From JAYODZ01 sp965660195 (GTDB taxonomy: Bacteria > Pseudomonadota > Alphaproteobacteria > RS24): a DNA stretch of 60,547 bases. The translations under genes and the position numbers were made by a program. Below, piece by piece: positions 8,146-18,000 of the stretch. The notes under the pieces are model-generated. The model was not told the DNA's origin and did no database searches. It saw only the letters and a program-made list of their open reading frames with translations. The stretch covers positions 1-60,547 of the forward strand of contig CBFHZM010000003.1 of assembly GCA_965660195.1 (NCBI GenBank). The letters are read 5' to 3'. Position 1 is the first letter of the stretch, and each line of letters opens with the position of its first letter.

Positions 8146-8164
8146 GAGAATGATTATCAATATC
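8146..8164 (-). promoter_or_regulatory. Fur box upstream of iron-binding protein gene
   Basis: Read on the minus strand, the site is GATATTGATAATCATTCTC, 17 of 19 matches to the classical Fur consensus GATAATGATAATCATTATC. It lies 56 bases before the start of the iron-binding protein gene, where it would cover the promoter. Confidence 0.8.
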
Positions 8165-8210
8165 AAGTAAATTGTAAAAAAGTTATACGCGCTCCTAAAA
8201 TTCTTGCGCC

Positions 8211-9038
8211 TCAAACATCAGTGACGTCGCGGAAACCTAAGATATCGCCATAACGGGTTGGAAAAATCCGCCGGATTATGTCGACCATATGTGCATCGCG
8301 ACCGATCAAGATCCGGGCTTTGCCTTTTTCAACACCCTTCAAAATTGTTTGTGCGGCTTGAATGGGGGTTGATTTCACCATGCTTTTGAAACTTGCTGCA
8401 ATTTCCTCGCGGCGTTCCGCAGTGTCCTCGCCTTGCGGTAAAATCGCATTGCGGGCGATCGGGGTATCAATCCCACCCGGATGGACGCAGCTAATTTTAA
8501 CGCCCGTACCATACATTTCTTGTCGCAACGCCTCGGTAAAGCCATGGACGGCAAACTTGGCCGAATTATAAGCGCCTTGATTGGGCACGCCGATGAAGCC
8601 AAATATAGAAGAGATATTGGCGATATGGCCGAAGTCTCGCTGGATCATCGCAGGCAAAAAGGCTTGCGTGCCGTGTACAACGCCCCAAAAGTCGACATTC
8701 ATAACGCGCTCAAAATCCTCAATTGCCAAGCTCTCAACGGGTGCAATATTAGCGATGCCAGCATTATTGAGGACAAAATCAACCCGCCCATGCGACTCTA
8801 GCGTCTGTTGCGCTAGGTCATACATGGCCTCACGGTTGGAGACGTCGAGCTGAACAATATTGGCGGCTGCTCCCGCCTCACGAACCAGCTCTTGTGTGGC
8901 CTCGAGATTTTCGCGATTAATATCGGCCATGACCAAATGTGCTACGCCATTGCGGGCAAGTTCGAGCGCCGTGGCACGGCCTATGCCGGAGCCAGCTCCC
9001 GTCACGACGCAGATTTTATTTGCAAAATAGGTTGTCAC
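8211..9038 (-). CDS. Short-chain dehydrogenase/reductase (SDR)
   Basis: A classical SDR of about 275 residues that uses NAD(P)H on an alcohol or ketone substrate. Motifs are the cofactor-binding TGAGSGIGRA near the start, LNNAGIANIAP, the catalytic Ser in ISSIFG and YNSAKFAVHG with the catalytic Tyr and Lys. An Asp at the end of the second strand (VMADINRENL) suggests NAD preference. The start is unsure: GTG at 9038, or TTG at 9047. It follows gcrA at once on the same strand and may be read with it. The substrate is unknown. Confidence 0.85.
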   Translation of the reverse strand: MTTYFANKICVVTGAGSGIGRATALELARNGVAHLVMADINRENLEATQELVREAGAAANIVQLDVSNREAMYDLAQQTLESHGRVDFVLNNAGIANIAPVESLAIEDFERVMNVDFWGVVHGTQAFLPAMIQRDFGHIANISSIFGFIGVPNQGAYNSAKFAVHGFTEALRQEMYGTGVKISCVHPGGIDTPIARNAILPQGEDTAERREEIAASFKSMVKSTPIQAAQTILKGVEKGKARILIGRDAHMVDIIRRIFPTRYGDILGFRDVTDV

Positions 9039-9049
9039 GTGCTGCAAGC

Positions 9050-9535
9050 CTACGCTCTGCCGTCAGCCAGCTTACGCCGCCGACGATCGAGCGGTTGATA
9101 GGCGAGTGCCGCGTGCGTTGGGCAGTAAGGACTACCGTGTCGCGCGCGCGCCCCACAGAAATGAAAATCTCTCTGCCCTGGGTCGCCGATCGGCCATTTG
9201 CAGGTATGCTCATTAAGGTGCAATACGCTGGCGCGTTCTTCGGGGCTCAAAATCGGCTGCGGTGGCGCGAGTGGCTCTTTATAGTTTTCCAGACTATCGC
9301 GCGTGTAACTTGCGGTTGCTTCTACTGCCTCGCTACTTTTGAGGCGGGATTGCGATCCGACGCGCGCCGTCGTGACCCGTGCTGGCGTTGCCCGACCAGA
9401 TAAACCGAGGCGGTGTACTTTGCCGATTACAGCGTTCCGCGTGACGCCCCCCATTTGCCGCGCAATTTGACTGGCGCTGAGCCCTTCAGTCCATAATTTA
9501 CGCAGTAATTCTACCCGTTCATCTGTCCAAGACAT
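9050..9535 (-). CDS. gcrA: GcrA cell cycle regulator
   Basis: A 161-residue GcrA protein. The N-terminus MSWTDERVELLRKLW and the helix-turn-helix ASQIARQMGGVTRNAVIGKV are diagnostic. The C-terminal part has the conserved CKWPIGDP and FCGARARHGSPYCPTHA cysteine/histidine segment. GcrA binds RNA polymerase sigma-70 and CcrM-methylated promoters and drives S-phase genes in Caulobacter and relatives. The ATG at 9535 has a GGAGG box seven bases upstream; an upstream in-frame start would add nine residues against the family pattern. A DnaA box lies about 95 bases upstream. Confidence 0.95.
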   Translation of the reverse strand: MSWTDERVELLRKLWTEGLSASQIARQMGGVTRNAVIGKVHRLGLSGRATPARVTTARVGSQSRLKSSEAVEATASYTRDSLENYKEPLAPPQPILSPEERASVLHLNEHTCKWPIGDPGQRDFHFCGARARHGSPYCPTHAALAYQPLDRRRRKLADGRA

Positions 9536-9628
9536 ATTAACCTCCAACGATTTTTCTTCCACATATAGTGGCTAAGTGAAGTTAATCTACGAGATATAGG
9601 GACATCATGACCAGATGCGGGAGCGTTA

Positions 9629-9637
9629 TTATCCACA
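9629..9637 (+). promoter_or_regulatory. Perfect DnaA box upstream of gcrA
   Basis: TTATCCACA, the exact DnaA-box consensus, in the 198-base region between gcrA (minus strand) and the ABC-2 permease gene (plus strand). In Caulobacter, DnaA activates gcrA transcription, so position and sequence agree with a known circuit. Confidence 0.65.
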
Positions 9638-9733
9638 ATATCGAGCAGTTTTCCCCTGATAAACGCCCCAAAATGGCTTCGCGGCAGCTAACCAAGCGCT
9701 TGCGCTCGTAACAAATATGTCTAATTTGCTGTC

Positions 9734-10576
9734 ATGGATCATATGCCCCCCAGTCCCGACAACGTAGCCGATACGCGTCCTTATGCGAGTTTCGGTCAGC
9801 GGCAATTCGGCGCCATTAACTGGATGGGGGTTTGGACGCTCTATGTAAAGGAAGTATTGCGGTTTTGGAAAGTCGCGATGCAAACGCTGGCCGCCCCGAT
9901 TATCACGACGCTTCTATTTCTCGCGATTTTCTCGGTCGCCCTTGGTGGTCTGCGCCCCGACATTAACGGTATTCCATTCGCGCAGTTTCTAGCGCCTGGC
10001 CTCATCATGATGGCGATTGTGCAAAATGCCTTTGCCAATAGCTCGTCGTCGCTTTTGGTCGCGAAAGTACAGGGCAATATTGTCGATATTTTAATGCCGC
10101 CTTTGTCGCCAGGTGAACTTGTTTTCGGCATTGCTATGGGCGGTCTGACACGCGGTATCTTTGTTGGCTTGGGCACGTTTTTGGGCATGGTGTGGTTTGT
10201 GCCATTTTCATTGCATAGTGCTGCGGCGCTAATTTTCTTCGCTTTTAGCGCGTCGCTATTGCTGGCCTTGTTGGGCTTGATTGGCGGTATTTGGGCAGAA
10301 AAATTCGATCATCTCGCAACAATCACGAACTTCATTATCACGCCCTTATCATTTCTATCGGGAACTTTCTATTCGGTTGAACAATTACCACCGCTAGCCC
10401 ATAGCTTTACGCAGTTTAATCCGTTTTTTTATATGATTGACGGCATTCGCTATGCGTTGACAGGACACGCGGAAGGCAATTTGTTGGCGGGGGTTCTGAC
10501 ATTGCTGGCACTCAATGTTATTTTTTGGCTTCTCAGCTATGAAATGTTACGTCGCGGTTACCGTATCAAAAGCTAG
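9734..10576 (+). CDS. ABC-2 type transporter permease
   Basis: A 280-residue membrane protein with six hydrophobic segments and the ABC-2 layout: a cytoplasmic N-terminal helix (WTLYVKEVLRFWKV), then segments with FLAPGLIMMAIVQNAFANSS and PLSFLSGTFYSVEQLPP, the latter typical of the NodJ/YadH-like exporters. No ATPase gene is next to it, so the partner must be encoded elsewhere. It lies divergently from gcrA and upstream of argD, separated from argD by a terminator. The cargo is unknown. Confidence 0.85.
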   Translation: MDHMPPSPDNVADTRPYASFGQRQFGAINWMGVWTLYVKEVLRFWKVAMQTLAAPIITTLLFLAIFSVALGGLRPDINGIPFAQFLAPGLIMMAIVQNAFANSSSSLLVAKVQGNIVDILMPPLSPGELVFGIAMGGLTRGIFVGLGTFLGMVWFVPFSLHSAAALIFFAFSASLLLALLGLIGGIWAEKFDHLATITNFIITPLSFLSGTFYSVEQLPPLAHSFTQFNPFFYMIDGIRYALTGHAEGNLLAGVLTLLALNVIFWLLSYEMLRRGYRIKS

Positions 10577-10620
10577 CAAAACCTTGCTTCGAGCTTGAAA
10601 AACGGTATTATGAGGGAACG

Positions 10621-10645
10621 AGCCGCCACAAGAGGCGGCTTTTTT
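10621..10645 (+). terminator. Rho-independent terminator between ABC-2 permease gene and argD
   Basis: A seven-base-pair stem AGCCGCC (10621-10627) with GGCGGCT (10634-10640), a six-base loop, then TTTTT. It lies 45 bases after the permease stop. Confidence 0.85.
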
Positions 10646-10686
10646 AGTTGTGATCGTTTTTATAAGCATCAGGATGGAGAAGCGTC

Positions 10687-11856
10687 GTGTCAGATCACGT
10701 CATGCCAACCTATAAGCGTCTGCCTCTGAAATTTGCCAAAGGGGTCGGTAGCTGGCTTGAAACCGAAAGTGGGGAGCGTTACCTCGATTTCGGCTCGGGA
10801 GTTGCTGTGAATACGCTTGGCCACGCACATCCAAAGTTAACAGCTGCCTTGGTCGAGCAGGCCGAAAAACTGTGGCATGTCTCCAATCTATATCGCATCG
10901 CCGGCCAGGAACGGCTCGCCGACCGTTTGTGTGATGCAAGTTTTGCCGACCGTGTATTTTTCTGTAACTCGGGCGCCGAGGCAGTCGAAGGCATGCTTAA
11001 GACCATTCGGAAATATCATGCCTCTGCCGGTAATACCCAACGTTATAAGATCATAACCTTTGGCGGTGCTTTTCATGGCCGGACCTATGGTGCTTTGGCG
11101 GCAACAGGCAATGCGGCCTATCTTGATGGTTTTGGGCCACCACTCCCAGGCTTTGTCAAAATTGACGCGCTTGATCTCGATACGTTGGCGGCCGCCATTG
11201 ACGATGAGACGGCGGGGATTTTAATTGAACCAGTGCAAGGTGAGGGCGGTGCGCGCTCGGTTGGGCCAGCTTTTTTGCAAGGCCTGCGCGCTTTGGCCGA
11301 TCAGCATGGCTTGCTTCTAGCTTTTGACGAGGTGCAGTGCGGTATTGGGCGGACCGGCGCTTTGTTCGCGCATCAGTTGTTTAACGTCGAACCAGATGTC
11401 ATGGCAATCGCCAAAGGCTTGGGGGGTGGCTTCCCCATTGGTGCTTTCCTAGCGACCGAAGCTGCCGCGGCAGGTATGGTTGCGGGCTCGCATGGGTCGA
11501 CATTTGGTGGCAATCCGCTCGCGGCCGCCGTCGCGAACGCGGTTCTTGATGAGGTCTTGAGTCCGGATTTTCTCGATGGGGTACATCAGAAATCTGCCTT
11601 TTTGCGGCAAGGTTTGGCACGTCTCTGCGAGACCTTTCCAAACGTAGTGGATGGTGTGCGCGGCGAAGGCTTGCTGATCGGCCTACATTGCGTTGTCACC
11701 AATACGGACTTTGTTGACGCCTTGCGGGCGCAGAAACTTTTAACTGTGGCGGCGGGCGATAATACGGTTCGCCTCCTGCCGCCGTTAAATGTAAAGCAAT
11801 CTGAACTGGAAACCGCGCTACGGGCTGTTGAACTGGCCTGCACTGCTGCGGTTTAG
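10687..11856 (+). CDS. argD: Acetylornithine aminotransferase
   Basis: A 389-residue class III PLP aminotransferase of arginine (and possibly lysine) synthesis, turning N-acetylglutamate semialdehyde into N-acetylornithine. Visible are the substrate/PLP segments FCNSGAEAVEGMLK, ITFGGAFHGRTYG, IEPVQGEGG and AFDEVQCGIGRTG, and the PLP lysine in MAIAKGLGGGFPIGAF. The GTG at 10687 has GGATGGAG upstream; an ATG five codons later is possible. argF follows 33 bases after the stop, so the two form an arginine operon. Confidence 0.94.
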   Translation: MSDHVMPTYKRLPLKFAKGVGSWLETESGERYLDFGSGVAVNTLGHAHPKLTAALVEQAEKLWHVSNLYRIAGQERLADRLCDASFADRVFFCNSGAEAVEGMLKTIRKYHASAGNTQRYKIITFGGAFHGRTYGALAATGNAAYLDGFGPPLPGFVKIDALDLDTLAAAIDDETAGILIEPVQGEGGARSVGPAFLQGLRALADQHGLLLAFDEVQCGIGRTGALFAHQLFNVEPDVMAIAKGLGGGFPIGAFLATEAAAAGMVAGSHGSTFGGNPLAAAVANAVLDEVLSPDFLDGVHQKSAFLRQGLARLCETFPNVVDGVRGEGLLIGLHCVVTNTDFVDALRAQKLLTVAAGDNTVRLLPPLNVKQSELETALRAVELACTAAV

Positions 11857-11889
11857 TTGCAACACCTAACCCAAGAGAGAGGACGGATT

Positions 11890-12822
11890 ATGGTCCGGCA
11901 TTTTCTAGATCTTTCAGATTTAACGCCGCAGGCGGCACGGGCAATATTAGATGCTGCGCATGCACGTAAAGCCCAACGCGTTGGTTTTAGCCGCGGTATG
12001 CCCGATCCCGACCAGCCTTTGGCGGGAAAAATTCTGACCATGATTTTTGATAAACCCTCAACGCGGACACGTCTGTCTTTCGATATGGCGATGCGGCAAT
12101 TGGGTGGGCAAGTGATCATTCTGAATCAGTCTGACAGTCAGCTGGGTCGCGGCGAGACGGTGGCTGATACGGCTCGCGTTGTATCACGTTTTTGCGACGC
12201 GGTGATGATCCGTACTGGCGCCCATGACACGCTGACGGAATTTGCCGCGCAGGCTGATGTACCTGTGATTAATGGTCTGACGGCGCATAGCCACCCATGC
12301 CAAATTATGGCTGATATTCAGACCTTTGAGGAACATAAAGGCCCGATCAAAGGGAAGAAAATTGCTTGGTTTGGGGATGGCAATAATGTTGCGGTCTCTT
12401 TTGTCCATGCCGCCGCATTGTTTGACTTCGAGTTGGTTTTGGCCGTCCCCGAGGAATTTATGCTGCCGCGCGAGGTGCTGGACTGGGCGCACCAAATTGG
12501 CGCTAAGGTTACATGCACGTCAGATCCAAAAGAAGCCGCGTTGGGGGCGGCTGCTTTGGTGACCGATTGTTGGGTGTCGATGAGTGATGATCCTAAAACT
12601 GCCACTGCACGTGCCGCTGCCTTTGCTCCATATCAAGTTAATGAGGCTCTGATGGCGCTCTCGGATGACGCGATCTTCATGCACTGTCTGCCAGCCTATC
12701 GCGACAAGGAGGTCACGACCGCCGTGATTGATGGCCCCAACTCGGTGATTTTTGATGAGGCGGAAAACCGCTTACATGCGCAAAAAGCAATTCTAACCTA
12801 TTGCCTGAGCGAGGTCCCGTAA
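11890..12822 (+). CDS. argF: Ornithine carbamoyltransferase
   Basis: A 310-residue ornithine transcarbamylase, making citrulline from ornithine and carbamoyl phosphate in the cytoplasm. The carbamoyl-phosphate loop STRTR is at 57-61, with HPCQIMADIQTF and the C-terminal HCLPAYRDKEV ornithine region. The ATG at 11890 with AGAGAGGA upstream fits the family length; an open TTG 33 bases earlier does not. It is the second gene of the argD-argF pair, and its stop (TAATG) overlaps the hslO start by one base. Confidence 0.95.
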   Translation: MVRHFLDLSDLTPQAARAILDAAHARKAQRVGFSRGMPDPDQPLAGKILTMIFDKPSTRTRLSFDMAMRQLGGQVIILNQSDSQLGRGETVADTARVVSRFCDAVMIRTGAHDTLTEFAAQADVPVINGLTAHSHPCQIMADIQTFEEHKGPIKGKKIAWFGDGNNVAVSFVHAAALFDFELVLAVPEEFMLPREVLDWAHQIGAKVTCTSDPKEAALGAAALVTDCWVSMSDDPKTATARAAAFAPYQVNEALMALSDDAIFMHCLPAYRDKEVTTAVIDGPNSVIFDEAENRLHAQKAILTYCLSEVP

Positions 12823-13697
12823 TGGCGTCTTATTGCGATCGTGTCGTTCCTTTTCTGATCAATGATCTTAATGTCGCTGGACGTTTGGTACGGTTAGATG
12901 GCGTGTCGACAGACATTCTTCAACGTCATAATTATCCCCCGGCTGTGGCCAGCCTCTTGAGCGAGTTGCTGGCGTTGGCAGCGTTGTTGGGCAGTGCGCT
13001 GAAATTTGACGGGCGTTTCGTAATCCAAACAAAAAGCAAGGGTCCGGTTTCGATGCTCGTGGCCGACTATACCTCCGAAGGTTGTATTCGAGGCTATGCC
13101 CAATATGATGCAGCAGCGGTTGACGCAGCCAGTAATTTTGCAAGCCTTGTCGGAGAGGGCTATGTTGCTTTTTCGGTGGATCAGGGGCCGGATATGGAGC
13201 GCTATCAAGGGATTGTGCCGCTTGAGGGCGATACGCTGGCAGATGTCGCATTATCTTATTTTGAGCGTTCCGAACAAATCCCAACTTATCTGAAGCTCTG
13301 TGCTGGATCCATGCATCTTCCTGGCTCTGAGACGGGATGGCGCGCTGGCGGTATTATGTTGCAACAAATTGCCCGTGACGTTAGCGTCGCGGCGCATAGC
13401 CTGTCGCAAGATGACTGGACGCGCCTTGGTTTGCTGTTATCGACCGCCTCGAGCGAGGAAATGCTCGATACCGATCTGGAAGAGGCGGACTTGGCCTATC
13501 GACTGTTTAACGAAGACGGGGTGCGTCTACTAGATAGCAAATCGCTGTCTTTTGGCTGTGGCTGCTCGGCAGACCGCGTCAGCGCAATGCTCTCTGGCTT
13601 GCCCGAAGACGAACGGGTCGACATCAATAAGGACCCCTCGATTACGGTCACCTGCGAATTTTGTAGCACGGCATATGAAATTAAGACCCCAATATAA
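12822..13697 (+). CDS. hslO: Hsp33 redox-regulated chaperone
   Basis: A 291-residue Hsp33. The four zinc cysteines lie in the C-terminal switch as FGCGCSADR and VTCEFCSTAYE. In reducing conditions they bind zinc and keep the holdase off; oxidation frees them and activates it. The N-terminal body has the family pattern LLSELLALAALLGSALKFDG. Start ATG at 12822 overlaps the argF stop by one base, so it is coupled to the arginine genes, an order also known from other Alphaproteobacteria. Confidence 0.93.
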   Translation: MASYCDRVVPFLINDLNVAGRLVRLDGVSTDILQRHNYPPAVASLLSELLALAALLGSALKFDGRFVIQTKSKGPVSMLVADYTSEGCIRGYAQYDAAAVDAASNFASLVGEGYVAFSVDQGPDMERYQGIVPLEGDTLADVALSYFERSEQIPTYLKLCAGSMHLPGSETGWRAGGIMLQQIARDVSVAAHSLSQDDWTRLGLLLSTASSEEMLDTDLEEADLAYRLFNEDGVRLLDSKSLSFGCGCSADRVSAMLSGLPEDERVDINKDPSITVTCEFCSTAYEIKTPI

Positions 13698-13824
13698 AAT
13701 TGGAGTTTGGGCGAGGCCTCCTATATGATTAGGGTATATTTTTTGACGGTTTAATTCTCGCTGTCCCGTTTAATGGGTGCTGGCGGTCTGGAATTTGGGA
13801 CGGTCGCGGAAGGTCGTGTTGCCA

Positions 13825-15048
13825 ATGAGATTTCTCGAAGATCAACGAATTCAAAAGTTAAGAGAATTGCTCTTAAAGCGATGGGGGCAGGCACGACGGC
13901 AGCACTATTTCACTCCGGCCGCTGTTTTCGGCGCGTTTGTTCTGGTGTTTATTTTGCTGATGGTCACAAAACCGCAGACCAAACCCTATGAGCCTGTGCA
14001 GCGCGTGTGGGCCGTCAGTGCACAAACAGTAAAATTTGAAGACGTGAAGCCCAGTTTTACCGCGTTTGGTGAATTGGCGCCGCGTCGAGAAGTGAATTTG
14101 CGCGCCCTCGTTGCTGGAGAGGTAATTTCCACAAGCGCGAAATTTGAAGAGGGTGCGCGTGTTGAGGCACAAGATGAGCTTTTGCAAATTGACCCCTTTA
14201 ACTATCAAAATGCGCTGGCCGATGCCGCGGCTCAATTGCGCGGAGGCGCGGCTCTGTTGAAGGAGCGCAAAGTTGCGCTTGATTTGGCAAAGGTCGAATA
14301 CGAACGGGCCGAAAAACTGATTGCGAAGGGAACCGTAGCGCAAAAATATGTCGATGACCGTAAGCTCGAATTAACCATCGCAGAGTCGCGTTATGTCCAG
14401 CAACAAGCGGCAGTTGATCGCTTAGAGGTTCAGGTGGCGCGCGCTAAACGTGATCTCGAGCATACTACGGTGCGGGCGCCATTTGCTGGGCATTTGAGCA
14501 ATGTTGCCGCGCGCGAGGGACGGTTACTTAACCTCAATGACCAAGTCGCGACAATAAGCGACGCTACAGCTTATGAAGTAAGATTTAATTTATCGGATGC
14601 GCAATATGGACGTTTCATTGAAGCGGAAACTGCGCTGATTGGACTGCCAGTGAAAGTTGTATGGCGTATTGGCGGACAAGAAATTGAATTGCTGGCGGAG
14701 CTGACCCAGGTCGGCGCCCGGATTTCGCAAAGCACACGTGGCGTTGACCTTTATGCGCGGATTTTGAGTGATATTCCAGCGACGTTACGCGGTGGCGCCT
14801 TTGTCAACGTTGTCCTCGAGGCGGGCACGGTTGAGAATGTTGTAGAGGTCAGCCGCGATGCTCTTTATGGCGATAAAAGACTTTTTGTGATCGTCAATGG
14901 TCATTTGCAAGCGCGGAATGTCGAAATTATCGGGGAAACCGATGACACGATTTTGATCCAAAGCGGTGTCGCAGAGGGCGAGCAAATTCTATTGACGCGG
15001 TTCAATGAAGCCGCCGTCGATGTTGCAGTTAAAGTGGTCGCTGAATGA
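13825..15048 (+). CDS. RND efflux periplasmic adaptor (HlyD/AcrA-type)
   Basis: A membrane-fusion subunit of an RND pump, about 407 residues. One N-terminal membrane anchor (FTPAAVFGAFVLVFILLMV) is followed by half-lipoyl segments (REVNLRALVAGEVIS and TTVRAPFAGHLSNVAAREG) on either side of a helical hairpin (about 130-210), then a beta-barrel domain. The ATG at 13825 is preferred; a GTG at 13777 would add 16 residues. Its stop overlaps the pump gene start (ATGA), so the two subunits are coupled. No outer-membrane factor gene is adjacent. Confidence 0.88.
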   Translation: MRFLEDQRIQKLRELLLKRWGQARRQHYFTPAAVFGAFVLVFILLMVTKPQTKPYEPVQRVWAVSAQTVKFEDVKPSFTAFGELAPRREVNLRALVAGEVISTSAKFEEGARVEAQDELLQIDPFNYQNALADAAAQLRGGAALLKERKVALDLAKVEYERAEKLIAKGTVAQKYVDDRKLELTIAESRYVQQQAAVDRLEVQVARAKRDLEHTTVRAPFAGHLSNVAAREGRLLNLNDQVATISDATAYEVRFNLSDAQYGRFIEAETALIGLPVKVVWRIGGQEIELLAELTQVGARISQSTRGVDLYARILSDIPATLRGGAFVNVVLEAGTVENVVEVSRDALYGDKRLFVIVNGHLQARNVEIIGETDDTILIQSGVAEGEQILLTRFNEAAVDVAVKVVAE

Positions 15049-18000
15049 CACCCGATCGTCGTCCGCGCACTATTATCGAACTTTTTACGCGGCATCCCAA
15101 TGCCTCCAACTTGTTGCTGATTAGCTTTATTTTCTTTGGTCTGTTTGGGCTGAGCCGTCTGAATACGCAGTTTTTCCCGACGGTAACAATGAACGCGGTT
15201 ACTATTAATGTGATGTGGCCGGGGGCTGCCGCTGGCGATATCGACCGCAATATTGTCGAGACCATTCAATCCGAAGTTCGTTTCATTGAAGGGGTAAAGG
15301 AGCTGAGCTCTAAGGCCCGTAGCGGAATTGCGATGCTCACTGTTGAGTTCCGACGCGGCACCAATATGCAAAAAGCCAAGTCGGAAGTCGAGGCGGCGGT
15401 GAACCAGATCACCACATTACCGAAAGATAGCGAGCGCCCGATTATCGCTCAGACCTCTTGGTATGAAGATGTCATTAGCGTCTTGGTCTCGGGACCGTTT
15501 GATGAGCGTGCAATTAAGTCTTACGCCAAAGATATTCGCGACGGCTTGCTTGAGGCGGGCGTTGACCGCGTGACCTTCGAGGCTTTGCGCGATGAAGAGA
15601 TTTGGGTCGAAGTCCTCCCCTCACAATTGCGGCGCTATGATATGACGGTAGGACAAATCGCGGCGCGTATTTCAGAGTCGAGCCTCGACGTCCCTGGGGG
15701 CGTATTGCGAGGCGATATCGAACGCCAGGTGCGGGCTGTCGGTCTAGCGCTAAACGCCGGCGATGTTGGTGAAATTGAGTTGCGCGCTGACCCCGATGGT
15801 AGTCGTCTGCTGGTGCGCGATGTTGCCCATGTCCACGAAACCTTTGACGCCAATGAGGGGACGGGCTGGTCGGGCGAGAACCGCGCAATTCGACTTAATA
15901 TCATGCGGACGGAGAGCTCGGACTCGATTAAGACGTCAAAAATTGTTCAGGATTACATCGCCAAAATTAAACCAACCTTACCGCCCAGTCTCGAGGTGAA
16001 AACCTTCGATGTCCGCGCCAATAAAATTACTCAACGGATCAATGTGTTGGTTGGCAACGGCGCGGGCGGTATGGTTTTGGTTCTGGCGACGTTATTTTTA
16101 TTTCTCAATGCGCGGCTTGCCTTTTGGGTGGCTGTCGGAATCCCAGTCTCGATGCTCGCAACTTTTGGCTTTTTATGGGCCTTTGGGATGAGCATTAATA
16201 TGTTGTCCATGTTCGCGCTGATCATGACCGTTGGTATTATCGTCGATGATGCCATTGTGGTTGGCGAACATAGTGCGACCCTGGCCGAGGATGGTCATGG
16301 TGGCATGGCAGCGGCTGAGGCTGGGGCACATCGTATGGCGATGCCGGTAATCGCTGCGGCGTTGACGACTTTGGCAGCCTTTCTGCCGATGTTGGTGATT
16401 GACAATTCCTTTGGCGATATTGTTCGGCCTATTCCTTTGGTCTTGTTATCGGTGCTGATGGCGAGCCTGGCTGAGTGTTTCTTTATCCTGCCGGGGCATT
16501 TGCGGCATGCCTTAAGTCAGAAGCCGTCTCGGCCAATAGCTTTTAAGCAACGTTTCCTTAATTGGTTTGAAGATTTTAAGGAAAACCGTTTTCGCCGTTT
16601 TGTCGAACGCTGCTTTGACCAACGTTACACAACCCTTGCCGCTAGCTTGGGCGTGTTTCTGCTGTGCATTGGCCTTTTAATGAGCAATCGCGTGCCGTTC
16701 CGTTTTTTCCCGTCCCCTGAAGGCGAGGTCGTCAATGCATATGTTTTCTTTCAGCCAGGTACGCCGCGCGATCAAACCATGGCCGGTTTGCGCAAAGTCG
16801 AAGCAGCGCTTCGGGCAACGGAAGAAAAGCTGACCGAGGGTAAGGGAGGTTTGGTGCAAACCATCTTTACCCAAGTGGGCCGCACGCCGAGTTCGTTGGG
16901 TGACGAGCGCGGCTATGTTTGGGCCGAATTGGCCCCCAGCGAAGAGCGCGATATTCGAACGCGCGAGGTTTTGAAGGTCTGGGAAGAGTTGATTCCCGAT
17001 ATGGGAGACATGCGGAGGATATTTATCCGCGAAACGCGGTCTGGCCCGCCGAGTGATGATATTGATATACGCCTTGAAGGTAATGACCCCCTGATCCTCA
17101 AACAAGCGGCGATGGAAGTCGTTGATGCTTTGGGACGGTTCTCGGGTGTTAATCGGCCAACCGATAATTTGTACTACAACAAGCAAGAGTTGTTGTTGCA
17201 GGTAAATGAACGCGGTGCGGCGCTAGGCTTTGATAATCAGATGATAGGGATAGCGGCGCGCAATAATCTCGAAGGTGCTATTGCCAAGCGCTTTGCGCGG
17301 GTCGATGAGGAGGTCACGATCCGTGTTCTGCAGCCGCGTCAAGGCGAGCGGCCTCGTCGCCTCGAAGATATTGACCTGCAGGTGCCTGGTAGTAAGCCGC
17401 CGCGTTATGTGCCGTTGATCGATGTTGTAGATATTATTGAGCGGCCTGGGTTCTCCACCATTAGGCGCGTTGACGGTAAGGTTGCAGTTTCGGTGACAGC
17501 CGATTTTGACCCCAATGCCGGCAATCCAAATAACGTTCTTGAAGTAATGAAGACGGATATTTTGCCGGATATTTTGAGTAAGTATAATTTAACCTATTCT
17601 TTCGGTGGCCGTACCAAAGACCAAGCCGAAACTATGGGTAAATTACTGACTGGTACAGGCCTCGCCTTGGTCTTGATTTATCTCATTTTGGCCTTTGTTT
17701 TTGCTAGTTATACGACACCACTTATCATTATGTCGGTTATTCCCTTTGGGCTTGTCGGCACAGTTCTCGGGCATTTTGTACAGAATTTTGATTTGACCTT
17801 TCTATCAATGATCGGCCTTTTGGGGCTCTCCGGCATTTTGGTTAATAACTCGATTATTTTGATAAGCCGCATTCAGGAGCGTCAGCGCGACGGCGAGCAC
17901 GAACGCGAGGCTATTATTAATGGGATTATTGATCGCTTCCGAGCTGTGATACTTACGTCAATGACAACAGTGCTCGGCCTTGCGCCGCTTTTATTTGAAA

